Shown in pieces: positions 11,284-23,401 of a stretch of 25,393 nucleotides of DNA. The position numbers and the translations under genes are program-made. Each line of letters opens with the position of its first letter. The first letter of the stretch is position 1. Origin of the DNA: Brugia malayi. Lineage: Eukaryota > Nematoda > Chromadorea > Rhabditida > Onchocercidae. The notes beneath the pieces are model-generated. The model was not told the DNA's origin. It saw only the letters and a program-made list of their open reading frames with translations, and made no database searches. Location of the stretch: the NCBI RefSeq assembly GCF_000002995.4, contig NW_025062358.1, positions 1 to 25,393 of the forward strand, in the 5' to 3' direction.

Positions 11284-13073
11284 ATGGCATTTAGCGGATA
11301 TATACCAACATTCAAGGAACGACACTCGTTTGGTACGTCTTTTGTTTCATATCTTTCTGACATGAAACATTGTTTCTTTTTAATGAGTGATATGAATTGC
11401 TTGAAAGATGACGTTGTGATGATTTCGTTCATTAAGCACTGATAAATATCACTAATCACAAGATTAGTTTCTTTCTTCTAAGCCCAATGTTTTGTTTATT
11501 TATATCCAAAAAAGTCCGTGTCTCCATACTGCTACCAATGTAAGAGTTAGTGTTATCTCTTCTGATCAACAGTTATAAATGCTGTAAGATATCTCATAAT
11601 ATTTTGGGACTTTTGTCACAATTTCTGTTGTTTATGAAACATTGGTTAACAACATAAATGGGATAGCTTTGATGTGAGAATACATGAAATGTTTGAACGA
11701 GAAGGCATTGCAGTTATTCTCTCAGTTTGTTTGTAATACATACACTTCCGCCTGTACTGAAAGGATGGATTGCAAAGTAATGGATATGAATAGCACTAAA
11801 ATTATTTTTCTCCGAAACAGGTTGGGTTATTTATCATTCGCACATTGTGCATTTCTCTTCTATTCCGTTTACATTCCCTTCTATTCTGGAAGTACTTTTT
11901 ATTCGAATTAGGTGATGCCCGTTATCGAATAGTTTCGTTGAAATACACCGGATGAGAAAGGAAAAAGGAGAGGATGGAACTAGGGAAGAAGAAGAAAACA
12001 CGAGGATATTGTATTTGGTTGATAATGTGAAGTTTTGTGCTATTTTTTTTTAGTGCATCTTCTTTTTGCAACGTTTTTCTTTTTTTACCGTTTGCAAAGT
12101 GAAAATTGTGCGCTTTTCTAGTGAATTTTCAACATATTTAATAGTGTAGTGAGAATAGTGAGATTACGTGACAAGCACTTCCTTGCTGTTTTTGCAACGG
12201 ATATTACCGAGAATGGATAGAAAACAATTGATAGTCGAGATAAAATATGAAGAATAGGGCGTTGAGATGACTTCAATTTACATATTTGATTGATGGGAAT
12301 AGAACCATTGGCATGTGAATATTGTGCGAATGAATGATACCAAATTGTCGGTTTGATATTTGTTTTTATTTTGAAAAACAAAAATATCTGTATTCCATTA
12401 GTTATCCAATCAGCAATCGTTGCTGGAAATGAATGACCGTTTAAGGTGTTATTTCATTGCTTTCTTCATTTAAACGTAAAATCCACCAAAAAGGCATCAA
12501 AAAACTTTTTCTCTTAAAACAGTAAAATTTGGTAATTTCCAAAAAGTTTGAAATTAGCGAGAATGCATCTGTTGCCCTTTAAAATTTATTTGATGCACTG
12601 TTAGGATAGCAAAGTAAGCTTATTAATTTTGGGTTAATTATCTGAAATTTCTAAATTAATATGATATAAAGTAGTCGCTGAGCAAAAGTCGAACTGTTTC
12701 TTACAATTTCAGCAGCACGTGCAAAAGATGCAGCAGAAGCACGACAACAGCAACCGAATAAGATTCCTGTTGTGATCGAGAGATTTGAAGGGGAGAAGTA
12801 CTTGCCATTGTTGGATCGGTGCAAATTTCTTGTGCCAGATCATATAACAGTTGCCGGATTGATGCAAATTGTGCGAAGGTTTGTCGTTTTACAATTTATT
12901 ACTTTTTATTATGTACAATTTCGTTCTTTTTTCTGCTGTTGATTCGACGCTGAAAATTCATATCTGCAGAAATAAATCACAAGCATTAATAAAGTATGAC
13001 TCGATAAGTTTTATGTTCATTTGCTTTTTTTTTTCTCAGTCCCTGCGAGTTCCGTCAATATAGGCTCTTCTTG

Positions 13074-13104
<31 letters not shown>

Positions 13105-13433
13105 TTTTTGATGCCTACTTTTTGTTATGAAGAGCAAAGAAAGAATGAACTTCTCAGTACTCTAGAATGCATATCATAATTTACTGAAATGTGAAATGAA
13201 ACATAGTGCTTATAAATTGTTTTGTGAATGTTTTTTTTAATTCGAAATAGATTGAAAATCTTTTGAGGCGACTACAGCTTCATCCGGATCAAACTTTCTT
13301 CCTCCTGGTCAATGAGAAATCGATGGTTTCAAACAGTATGAATATGCATCAACTCTACCAGCAAGAAGCAGACCAGGATGGCTTTCTATACATGGTTTAC
13401 ACCAGCCAACCAGCGTTTGGTAGCATCAAATGA
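11284..13433 (+). CDS. lgg-2: LGG-2/LC3-type autophagy ubiquitin-like protein, 3 exons, 126 residues
   Basis: Atg8/LC3 proteins are joined to phosphatidylethanolamine on autophagosome membranes after the protease ATG4 trims the C-terminus to a glycine. Exons are 11284-11332, 12713-12878 and 13268-13433, joined in frame with GT-AG borders. The start ATG at 11284 gives MAFSGYIPTFKERHSF; an in-frame TGA lies upstream at 11221 with no other ATG between. The body carries LC3-class signatures: QPNKIPVVIERF after the N-terminal helix, DRCKFLVPDHITV, RRRLQLHPDQTFFLLVNE and GFLYMVYTSQPAFG. These match nematode LGG-2 and not the GABARAP-like LGG-1. Gly123 is followed by Ser-Ile-Lys, the expected ATG4-removed tail. 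The gene is complete, unduplicated in this window, and reads away from the Fic gene. Confidence 0.94.
11333..12712 (+). other. First intron of the LC3 gene
   Basis: A 1380-base intron with donor gtacgt and acceptor tttcag. Short open frames in it have no codon-level resemblance to known proteins and no supporting splice structure. I see no nested gene. Confidence 0.8.
13075..13104. repeat. ATT microsatellite in LC3 intron 2
   Basis: Ten perfect copies of ATT followed by a T run, within the 389-base second intron (12879-13267). This is likely to vary in length between individuals and to be error-prone in sequencing. Confidence 0.95.
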
Positions 13434-13568
13434 ACTAAATATCTACGTGTTCGTTACCTCTGCAAAATTTTTGAAATTTTCTTCCATTTATTTCTGCTCT
13501 GATACTCAACAAGATTTAATACGTTTGTACACAAAATACAGTCCTGTACAAAAAAGAAAAAAACACTC

Positions 13569-13574
13569 AATAAA
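13569..13574 (+). terminator. Probable polyadenylation signal of LC3 gene
   Basis: AATAAA occurs 135 bases after the TGA at 13431-13433, in an A-rich stretch followed by T-rich sequence. Position and orientation fit the 3' end of the LC3 transcript. Confidence 0.45.
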
Positions 13575-16500
13575 AATTTTATTATCATTCAGCATTATTA
13601 TATAAATGCATGTTACTTTTTATTCCTAACTTTATTGTCTTTTGTAACATAATCCCCCTTTCTATGTATTCGAAATTTGGCTTTTTTTGACTTCCTTACC
13701 ATCGTGATGTATTGTTTTGCGTTAATTCATGAATTAAAGAATCACTGTATGAAATAATTCTTTTCCTTATTCTATAATGTGTTGTGGACATTATCAGTAA
13801 GCCAGAGGAATAGTTTTCTTGAACGAATTATTATTAGAACTTGAAACTTGTTTTAAAAATTACTCATTAAATGTTCACATTGAAAAATTCTTTTTATAAT
13901 GCCTCTTATTTTTATGGTATGCTTTGGAAAAGAGAATTTTATATCTTACACTGAAGGTAAATGAGGTGATTGGGGTATGCTAACGGATGCAAGAGAACAA
14001 GTGGTGAGCGAAAATTCTTAAGCAGTAGGATCCGACAGTTGTACACCTTATAAATTGGTAAAAGAACCGTAAAGTTCCATTTAGTGATTTGTTGCTTCCA
14101 TATACTTCCGATTTGTCGCTTCCGTAAGTTGTTTTTTGACACTGTATGAGCTACTTTCGACAGTTGAACCTGTCTAAAATAGGACATACATTATTGTACA
14201 TAAAAGACTGTTGTACTGAATATTTCACACACCGGAACCATCTGTTCCTCCATATGAAAAAGTAAACTTTTATCACACGTCTTTACAACTCTTGTTCTAC
14301 TTATTCCTCATCATTATTTGAAGTTTTTGACTAACAGGATTTATTTCCGTCATTTCCGTAGGTTCGTGTTGTTATTTAATCCTTCTCATCAATGGTAACC
14401 AAAGTCAGTTCGATATTGATGACATTTCTGATTTCATATCTGCATCTTTGTCGTCCGAAGCTGCAGATATTTCATTCTTTAGCAGTTATCATGGTCGGTG
14501 CAAAATAAAGTTTAATACATGTACCAGTTAATCAAATATTCGGCCTACGCTACTTATCGAGTTCTATCATAGCTATTTTACTGGTGCAGAAACGATTTTG
14601 AGATTAGATCTGTCCAAGTATTCATTAAATCAGATGAATCATTTTACAAACCTTTCGTTAATGTTTGAATAAATTCTCAAAAAATTTGGCCTAAAGATTC
14701 ATATCTCAAATGCTTTCAACAAAAGCTTGCTAAGATCATGAATATTGCAAACGTTTCTAAAACAAGTTTTGTCAAGTCTTAGCCATCCATGTGAATTTAA
14801 AAAGAATAAGTTATTTTCTAAGTTACCTAGCTATTCATTGTAGGGCAACTTTCAATCGCTGAAGTAAACAGACATCAATGATCTGTCCAGATTTATGCAT
14901 ATGTCTCTACCGGCTTCGTTTCAGCATTCCAGTGATATCAGTATCCCTCTTTACCACTGCACAATATATTCCTAACATTTAAAGCGGTGAGACTATTTTG
15001 TTTGTATTTACTTTCGCACTGTTTGCTTAAAAATGGAATTTTCAATTTATTGGGAATGTTTATATGCTTAGAATGAAACGAGCACTCGAAATTCTGTGGT
15101 AGATAATAGATTCCAGAATTTTATGATAAATAATGGATTCTAGAAGGAAAATTCTAGAAATTTCATGGTAATTAGTGCATCCCAGATTTTTACATTCACG
15201 GGATTTGCAAGCTATCTTTCCATCTTTTTTCCTTTTCCAATTTGATCAATTATTAGATTGTCATCTTTATCTAGGGCCCTCCAATCTTCAAAGCTCTTTG
15301 GACAGCTTTTTGTCAGATTTGATCGTTTCAGAGAGTGCAGGCTATTTTCATCAAAATTCAAACTATTCTGAAGTTCCATCTTTCACTTACAAAATGTGAT
15401 CCATATCTTGCAACTGTCTCAGTTGCAGATGCTTGTAATAATAATAGTGAAATGATTATGTATCATCTTTAAATCCAGTGATAAGACAGTTTCCTATCGA
15501 TCTCGATCTATGCTCGAATTCAGTTGACAACTAATGCAAAATCTTTTCTTGTAAAACGAAAAATGTTTTATTCTGCGCCATTAATTGATTTCTTGTTTCT
15601 TCCTTTATTCTTAACCATTGCAAAACAATTAAAATTAATGGTCAATAGATTCTCTTAGATGTACGTTAATCCTTCCAGTTCGAATTCAACAAGATTTAAT
15701 TTCTACAAATGTATCATTATATCATTCTAATGAAAATGGATACGAAGATTGAGATGTATTTGTACCTCTTGAGATTAGCATTCTTTTAAACCTCTATCAT
15801 AATTATTCAGGAATAAAATGAAGAATTTTGATTGTAGTATTGTCTGCTTGCTTGAAACCTGTTGTTGACATGAAAATTCTTTTACGGAGCCATTACCAGT
15901 ATCAAATAGCAGTTAAATGGAACCGGAATGGTTTTATAAGTTTCATACCAGATTTCAAGCTTGGTTCTGTTAGTTACGCTTCTACACGGATTATGAAGGA
16001 GTTTTACCTGATCACCGCTTTCTATTTCTTATCTTTTCTATCTCAAATTCCTTGTAATCCTCGTTAAAAAATGAAAGGACCGCATCAACAATTTTCTGTT
16101 TAACGAAGTTTATTTATTTGCAAGTTCATCTTTATTGATTACTGTTTGTTCGATGTTGTCAAGCTTGCCAAACTATAACCACCCTTTCATCCACATATGA
16201 AATGATTACTAAAAATCACAGACTTTTTTGTGCTCAAGAAATAGGATGATATACACTAAGTGAACTGACCGTCTATTTTTCACCAATTTCAATTTGCTTC
16301 ATTATCTGTAAGCAGAAACGGAACAACAGTTCGATGATATAACCGTAAGATACAGTCTCATTGGTTGTAGTGCGATCAGCTTTCATTATATTAAGAAGTG
16401 TCAAAGTATTGTGGACATTTATGATCATTATTCATATCCTTTGATTCTCTGACAATTGTTTCATTTTGTTCAGAATGAAAGCAATAGAAGGGTGACAATT

Positions 16501-17510
16501 AGGTGACCTCTCGTTAACTGTGCAGCGGTATCTTTCCCTTCTTTGTTGCAGGATTTGGGGTCTGTAATTGTCACCAAATAGCTTTGATCATGCAATAATC
16601 CAAAATAATAGCAAAATTTCAACTAATCGAAGTACACTTCAGTGAATGGGTTCTTAATTTCATTCCTTAGTTTCAATTTTTTTTCTTGGGTAAGATAAAT
16701 GAATATACTACCATTTGATTTTGGTACTCCTACAATAAGAGTCAATTTGCTCGTAATCTATTTCACACTTATTATTACTTGACTTCTGCTTTTATCAATC
16801 AATGCCAAAGTTTACCTGAGTTGGTATGTTTCTGATGTCCTCTCCGGTGCTACTTGGATATACAAACTAAAATTTTCCTTGCTTTTTCTGTGCTGTTTTC
16901 ATTTCTTAACTCGAAAATAATTCTTCAAGGATAACTTAGGCTTTCATTTTACCCCCAGTAACTGGTAATGAATATGGGTAGGAATATTGACAAGAAATTT
17001 AAACATTTCTAAAATTTTCAAACAATTTAGAATGAATTTTAGATATCTGTCAAACTCTTCTATTCTAAGCAATGTGAGTCATTTGAAATATAATAATATA
17101 CTGATTATGCAAACAACTTCCTGTTATTTCACTCTAAATTTTGCAAGATTTGTTCTCTAAATGCAAACTGATCTTTATTTTGCAATGTGACTAATTCGTC
17201 CAAAATTATCAATGTAAATCCATTCTATTATCGAAACATCTTTTCATATCATACTTGAAATTTTATGAATTTCATTTTTTCTTTTTTTTGGAAAAATGCC
17301 AGTCACAGAGAATGTTAGCAAATGAGACGTAAAGAATTGTGGTTGATACTATGGTTTAAATGTGATATCATTGGTGATGTTAAACAATGTCAGCATCGTT
17401 AAATGTTTTATGTAATGTTGAAAATTCATCAGTGATTGGAATAATTTCTATTCCACTGATCTTTCGTCGTTACATATAGCGTTGCTTTTGGGCAAATATT
17501 TCAATTCCTA
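13575..17510. other. Gene-poor region between LC3 gene and right repeat
   Basis: Nearly 4 kb of A+T-rich sequence in which I find no supported gene. Frames up to about 80 codons exist (for example 15175-15399 and 15828-16067 on +, 13939-14187 on -). They lack recognisable domains, conserved splice pattern or plausible composition. A small degenerate repeat lies at 15088-15184. One open stretch at 14331-14531 is discussed as a finding. If the locus is a tandem array, this segment is the spacer that leads into the next unit. Confidence 0.6.
15088..15184. repeat. Degenerate 27-28-base minisatellite, three imperfect copies
   Basis: Three related units of the form GAAATT..GGTA..TAATGGATTCCA lie at 15088-15115, 15116-15142 and 15157-15184. 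A short partial piece at 15143-15156 (gaaggaaaattcta) separates the second and third. The units differ at several bases but keep the same order of matches. No function is apparent. Confidence 0.6.
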
Positions 17511-17864
17511 ATTTAAATAAAATAATAGAATCAACATGAGAGTATTATGCGACACATTCGGGTGATCAATATTTTGCAAACAATAGCATCATATCAAGTT
17601 ATCTATGTTGGAAGTTAATTTTACTAATATAGACTTCAAATCAAGATAAATTTTATTTAGTGCTTGCACTAGTGAAATGTTAATTAAAGTGATGAGAAAA
17701 CTTGCTTGACATAAATGAAATTAAGAGAAAAATGGAAATGAGTAGAAATGGTTTGATAATGGGTAAAAGAAGAAAACATCGCTTAACTGTTGATAGTTGT
17801 CGGTTTAATTTGGCATCGCCATATTGATGCCCGCAGTTCAACAGTACATTATGTAGGGTTGTTC

Positions 17865-18011
17865 ATGAAGAAAGTCATAATTAATGCTATCATTATTATC
17901 ACTGCAATATCAGTGCTGCAAAATGGTTATGGTCGCTATCATTATTGTAACTGTTGCAGTAATGATTTAACAGTGAAAGAGACAACAGCAATGCGCCATT
18001 TGTTAATCTGA
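17865..18011 (+). CDS. Possible small secreted peptide, 48 residues (right copy)
   Basis: The same 48-codon frame as at 352-498, identical in sequence: basic MKK start, hydrophobic residues 4-18, then a Cys-x-Cys-Cys tail, with TGA at 18009-18011. Upstream in the same frame an extended reading begins at a non-ATG codon at 17790, but the ATG at 17865 gives the signal-peptide-like start. No family is recognised. Confidence 0.2.
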   Translation: MKKVIINAIIIITAISVLQNGYGRYHYCNCCSNDLTVKETTAMRHLLI

Positions 18012-19738
18012 AGTATTGCGCCGCCACTACACATCAGTCTGGTCACCACAGTCTGCTGTTTATCTTTCCGATGATGATTTCCTCTATCTTTGTTAACCGT
18101 AGATGTTATTGGTCTCTCTTTACCGATCACTTTTTTCCCTTTCATTAGGATGAAGTGAAATTTCGGATCAATTTTATGCCGACAATTTACGAATTACATC
18201 ATTATGCAATAGTTTCAATGCTAATGTTGCTAAAACTTGGAGATAATTTGCAATTTCGATTTATGATGCAAAATTTAAAGTTGAACCAATATACTTTTCA
18301 AGGTATCATATGATTTTCATATTTTTCATCCTATCTCTATAACCTGATATACCTTGTAAAAAAAAAAAAAAGTCCAAAATTAATTTGTCGACAATTTGAG
18401 TATAGCATCTTTTATTGCATGCTTGTAGTGTTTATGTTTAAAAAGATTAGTAATGCAAAATTGTTTCACAGAAGTTTTGAAATTTTAAGTGAAATGTAGT
18501 TGTTTAAAACTTTTTGACAAATATTCACAAAATTTTAATTTCATCCGATCCCATTTTAAATTTATCGTCTTAAAAGCTTATGCAGTGTTGCAATATTATT
18601 GAATGATGAATGAGAAATATTATAATATTGTTTCCAAACTTTTTTCTTTCTCATTCTTATCCTTCTTTCTCGTTCCTAAGCTTTCTTTAATGCTTTCAAA
18701 AGATTCCATTATGAAAAGCAAACTGTTGAACAAATATTCATTGCTTCTGTCTTTCCTCATGTACCTTAATGAAGCGAAATACTTGCACCGTTGTTTTCTA
18801 GTTTTTTCTTCTTTTCCTATCACTTTCTATTTTCATAAAGAATTTTGTAAATTTCAGTAATCTCACGACAACTTCAAAACAAAACAAAACAAAAAACGAT
18901 CAATATATCAGCATGAATGTGATTTGTTTCAATACAATATGAATCATTGTTACCGCTTATTTGAACTTTCATAATGTAACAGTAATATTAACACATCCTA
19001 AATTGTATTCTAGAGACACATTTCAAGTGAGAAGTTATAGTTTACTAAAATGATTTAAAATTACTTTTTAGAAAGACTTGCTGAATTTTAATCTCTTAAA
19101 TTATTACTTGTCTCACATGACATAGTGTCAATGAGGTCAAAGAAGAGAGCTGAAAAGAATAATTCTTTGCTTTTTGCATCATTGTGATTTATGATCGTCA
19201 AATTTAATGTTGATTTATGATCTACAAAACAATTTCAACCATTAATCGTAAAGTGTCACTCATATAAATGGTCATGCTTTTCAGAAGCATCAGAAATAAG
19301 AACTAAATGTTGGCAAACATAATGGAATGCATAGCTGTGTGTCATTTTGTTCTGTCCTGTTTTGCCGTTAATTTTTAGTGAAGGAAAAAAAATTTGTAGT
19401 ATTGTTATAATGTTAGCTTCTTTCCTTTCACTTATGATTTTTCAAAACTTTTAATTTTACAGAAAATCTTTGTTACGCGATTTAAAAATTTTTTTTTATC
19501 AACTTGTTTTTTTATCACGATAATATTTTGTTCAAGAATTTTCGACATGTCCTGAAATTGCTATCCGGAATTTCAAGATAGCTCCGTAGATTTATCTGAA
19601 GATTTTTGAATTAGGATAAAATCAATATTAATTATTTGAAGCCACCCATTATTTGATGGAGCATTCTTTTTGATTATTTCCGGAAATTTGAAGGTTTTAT
19701 GCTTTATTAATTCTACGGCTAGTATTTTAGCGTCACAC

Positions 19739-19742
19739 AGGA
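19739..19742 (+). promoter_or_regulatory. Candidate trans-splice acceptor before right SLC3 ATG
   Basis: As in the left copy, cacacag ends at 19740, two bases upstream of the ATG at 19743. It would suit addition of a nematode spliced leader. Only position and the AG support it. Confidence 0.3.
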
Positions 19743-22700
19743 ATGGATGCGGATGATTCGAGAATGCCATTGTCTGAAGACACTAAAACGCCACAAGTTT
19801 ATAAATTAGAAATCAAAGAATCGAGTTATGAAGGAATACAGGCAACCTTTTCACCAAAATTTGTATGTTTTCATGTTTTTATTCGTCTCTTCGCATTTAT
19901 TCTTATCAATTTCTCATTTGGAAACTCTCGAAGCAATTATGGTCACCAAGACCTGAACACCTGTTGGTAATGTTTACCTGATAGTGTTTCTAAATCAGGC
20001 GGAAACACTACCTTTCATACAGTACCAGTAAATTTAAGAAAATTAGCAAAAATTATATCCATGAAATGAACCATTTATATGATTATTCAGGTTTATGTCT
20101 ATCACGACTTCCTTACAGGATGAAAATGGAATAAAAAGAGATGAAAAAATGATCGGACTTACAAAAAATGAACTAGAACAATATTGCAATGACCCATTTT
20201 GGAAGGTAGTTAGGTAAATTCTAAATTTAGTAAAATTTAAACATTGGTTTAAATGTGGGGAAAAGCCAATTCATTTTGATGAAAACTCGTTTGGATTCAA
20301 ATCTTGGATATTACTATTTGTTTGTTTCTTTTTTCTGAAGAAAGCAGTTGTTACAGGTGCACAATGTTTCTGCTTTTCTGGGTGGTATGGCTTTTAATGT
20401 TTATAGCTGCTGTGCTACTTATTGTGTTTAGTCCAAAATGCGCAACGATAAAAGAACCGGAATGGTGGCGTAAGCAAGTTAGCTATCAGGTAATCTTAAG
20501 TACATACGTATAAACGAAGTTCATTTTTATCTTGGAAAATATCAAACACACACTCCTGCAATACGGAAATAGCCAGTTCTGCAGTCAATTCTCAAATGTT
20601 TTAGGATTACTTTTTTACAAGAAAAAAAAAAAAAACAATTGGGTCATTTCAAAATATTTTTGCAATGATATACAATTGCATTGAGTGGAATAAAATTCCA
20701 GATATTTACACCTTCCTTTCGTGACTCCAATGATGATGGAATTGGTGATTTTAATGGAATCCGAGAAAAACTTAATGATTTACGGAAGACTGGTATAAAA
20801 ACAATTTGGGTGACACCTATAATAACCATTCAAAAGGTTAGGTGGTACTTTGAAAAAATTCGTTGCGAACAGAACTGAGAAAAGTGCTATCACATACTTT
20901 CATGCGGAATTTCTATAACTTTTGATAGATTTGAGAAATAATTCAGGATGATTTCATCCCTCTCGATGTGATTGATTTCACAAGTGTTGATGAACGTTTC
21001 GGTACAATGAATGATTTAAAATTGTTGATAGATGCAACACATGAACTAGATATGCACTTTACCATGGATTTGCCCATATCAACAACATCTGCATCACATA
21101 AATGGTTTGCAACCTTGTCTTCCTTCGTTAATGGATATTGACTTCTTGTAGAATTTATACTCTAAAAACCTAATAAATTCCATCTTAAGCGGAAATGGAA
21201 TTCACTTCAAAGTTATTAAGGCTTTTGGATACTCAATTTTAGGTTCAAATCAGCAAAAGCGGGTGGCGATTACGTTGGTTATTACATTTGGAAGGAGGCA
21301 CTGGATGTAAAAGATAACCCAAATTATATTGTTGAAGAGGGCAAAAAGGATGCTTATCTAGCTTATGACGGGAAAGACCCAATACTAGACTGGAGTAATC
21401 CTGCGGTAAAGAAAAGTATCTTTGAGGTTGCAAAAAGTTTTATTGACATGGGAGTTGATGGTTTCCATGTGGATCGTATTGGCGAATTAATCAAATATCT
21501 ACCAAAATCAGAGGTATCAACAACCAACTGCAATATTTTCAGAATAAACTACAACTATTTTAAACATTTAGAATTCCAAAACTTTTACTCCCTAAACAAA
21601 TTTAATTATTAAATTCACTTATTCAAAATTGCTAATTGCTCGACATCCATTTTAACATATCATTCAGTTATGAATAATATGATTTGATAATATAATCAGA
21701 TTACTTTTACGTACGTAGAAATTAAGGGATATGTGGCACTATCAATGATCAATGATTTCATCGGAAATATACGAGATTATGCGAATAGTACTGAAACACC
21801 CAGTAGTCGAGAAATCGCTGTGTTTTCATCTTTGAGTGACTTCACCAAACTACAAGAATCTGATGGTCTCAATCTGTCGAACCTCGCATATGTTATCGAT
21901 GATTCAGTCACCAAACTAAATAATGTCAGTTCCAGTCAAAATGATCAATTTTCTAAAAAAGAAAAAAGTTGAAACTTAATTTATACATTCTTGATAACAA
22001 GAAACGAAGCATTTATAATGAATTCTTAAACCTTCTAAATTATTCCTTCTTTAGGAATCATGTCCAAATGGAATAGCACAATGCTTACACTCTACACTTA
22101 TTACATCTTTCAAATGGTTCAATACTACACATCTTCCACACGCGTGGCAGTTCACGAATTACCACGTTTCTCGTCTCAGTACGAGATTCGACAAAGCAAC
22201 AGCAACTTTACTGAGCTTTGTGCAGCTTTCATTGCCAGGTATTATTGAAATGTATTACGGACAAGAACTAAGTCTTGAAGATAGTACTGGTCCTGAAAAC
22301 AAATTTACTGGTTTGATGCAATGGAATAGCAGCGAATACCGCGGTTTCACAGCTGGCAGCCAGAAATCATTCTTTTCTACCATGCTTAATTACAATGAGG
22401 ACAATTTTCAGGTAATCGTACTCTTCAGTTCTAGACTGTCACAGCAAATCAACTAACATTCAAAATTTCCAAGTCATCAAGCCTTCTTCTGTATAAATTA
22501 GGGAGTAAGGTGACTCTATCTTAACCCACTATTTATGCTTCCTAATAGACTTTTCTATTCTCCTTTATTTACGAATCCCGTTATACTGCCAATTTTTGTT
22601 AAATAGAGTTGTGTCAATTTTCACACTAACAAGAATTAAGTTCACTTTTTTAATTTCAACCACTCTGATAATAACTCAACTTACAGACTCAATCTACTGG

Positions 22701-23132
22701 TTATCGCTCACCATTGAAAACACTGAAAGCGGTGGCAAAAATGCACCATCGTGATTACAATTTTGCACTTGGCGAAACTCAATTAGCACCACTTACTCAA
22801 GATGTTATCTTATTCGGTCGATTCTATCAATCCACTAATAGTTTTAATGGAGCGGTATGTTATTTTCTTTTTTAATGACTTGTAGTAAACTACATCATTT
22901 ATACGGTGAGGTTTTGCATACTTTTAAGGCCTACCTGATTGGCGCAAACTTTGGGACATCCGACGTTGAAATAGACGGAATGTCTGTACTGCCGGATAAT
23001 TATATGGCAGCTACAGCGGAAATCGCTATCGTAACTCCAAACGTTGACAAATACTTACCTAGGGACAAAATATCATCGTTTGATAAAATTGTTCTTGGCC
23101 CTAAACAGGGAGTTATTATCAAAGTTCAGTGA
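19743..23132 (+). CDS. SLC3-type amino-acid-transporter heavy chain (4F2hc/rBAT-like), 621 residues
   Basis: SLC3 proteins are type II membrane glycoproteins that carry SLC7 light-chain exchangers to the cell surface; nematode members are called ATGP. Exons: 19743-19862, 20119-20213, 20357-20489, 20702-20836, 20947-21104, 21243-21513, 21700-21924, 22055-22411, 22687-22854 and 22929-23132. All join in frame. A 75-residue cytosolic N-terminus precedes one membrane helix at about 76-96 and an extracellular alpha-amylase-like domain. Domain motifs include EWWRKQVSYQ at 107-116, RDSNDDGIGDF at 123-133, GVDGFHVD ending at Asp291 and LPGIIEMYYGQEL at 439-451. The usual catalytic NHD is NYH at 414-416 and the DxxxNH motif is DLPISTTS at 202-209, so glycosidase activity is unlikely. 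Cys100, just outside the membrane, could form the disulfide to the light chain. N-glycosylation sequons occur at Asn333, Asn402 and Asn470. Donors of exons 5 and 7 are weaker (gtttgc, gtcagt). A maltase-like protein is the less likely alternative. Confidence 0.88.
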
Positions 23133-23345
23133 TAGCTCTTTGCATATAAGTTTTTGTGGAAAATAATTCCTATTTATGTTATTCTTAATATCTATTAAAC
23201 ACTTATCAATATTTATGTGGGAGACAAGTTGCAAAAACTAAAACACATTTCAAATATTATAATGTACACGCCTCAAAGATGATTCGAAAGTTCCCTCGTG
23301 GTGTTGATTTTCCCACATAAGCTTTATATGAAGTAATATTACTAA

Positions 23346-23351
23346 AATAAA
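23346..23351 (+). terminator. Possible polyadenylation signal, SLC3 right copy
   Basis: AATAAA lies 213 bases after the TGA at 23130-23132 and matches the site at 5823-5828 in the left copy. It is tentative because the sequence is A+T-rich. Confidence 0.3.
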
Positions 23352-23401
23352 AAACTAAATATAACAGATACACCAATAATTGTGAACTTTGTTTGAATTA
23401 G

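Larger units (their letters stand above)
17511..19742. other. Non-coding region upstream of right SLC3 copy
   Basis: Counterpart of 1-2226, differing mainly by one-base changes in homopolymer runs. No conserved exon is visible apart from the same small ORF at 17865-18011. A longer frame at 18603-18860 is interrupted in the left copy and looks like chance. Confidence 0.6.

Noticed and set aside
11002..11325. 107-codon frame on the - strand overlapping the LC3 start
   Set aside because: It is built from TA/GT-rich low-complexity sequence (YIDIYIYTNTHIHHIYTY) and lies antisense to the real LC3 first exon.
12869..13063. 64-codon frame overlapping the end of LC3 exon 2
   Set aside because: It lies mostly in intron 2 and is out of frame with the LC3 coding sequence.
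15175..16067. Frames at 15175-15399 and 15828-16067 in the spacer
   Set aside because: The first begins at a non-ATG codon. Neither has a recognised domain, splice-linked neighbour or conserved motif. Such lengths are expected by chance.
17942..18145. 67-codon frame on the - strand opposite the small secreted-peptide ORF
   Set aside because: Basic, low-information composition, no domain, and not better supported than its antisense partner.
18603..18860. 85-codon frame upstream of right SLC3 copy
   Set aside because: Composition is Phe/Leu/Ser from T-rich DNA, and the same frame is broken by indels in the left copy. No domain is recognised.
19743..23132. Active alpha-glucosidase or maltase
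   Set aside because: The protein has a type II membrane anchor, and the NHD and DxxxNH catalytic motifs are replaced (NYH, DLPISTTS). It fits the SLC3 heavy-chain family better.
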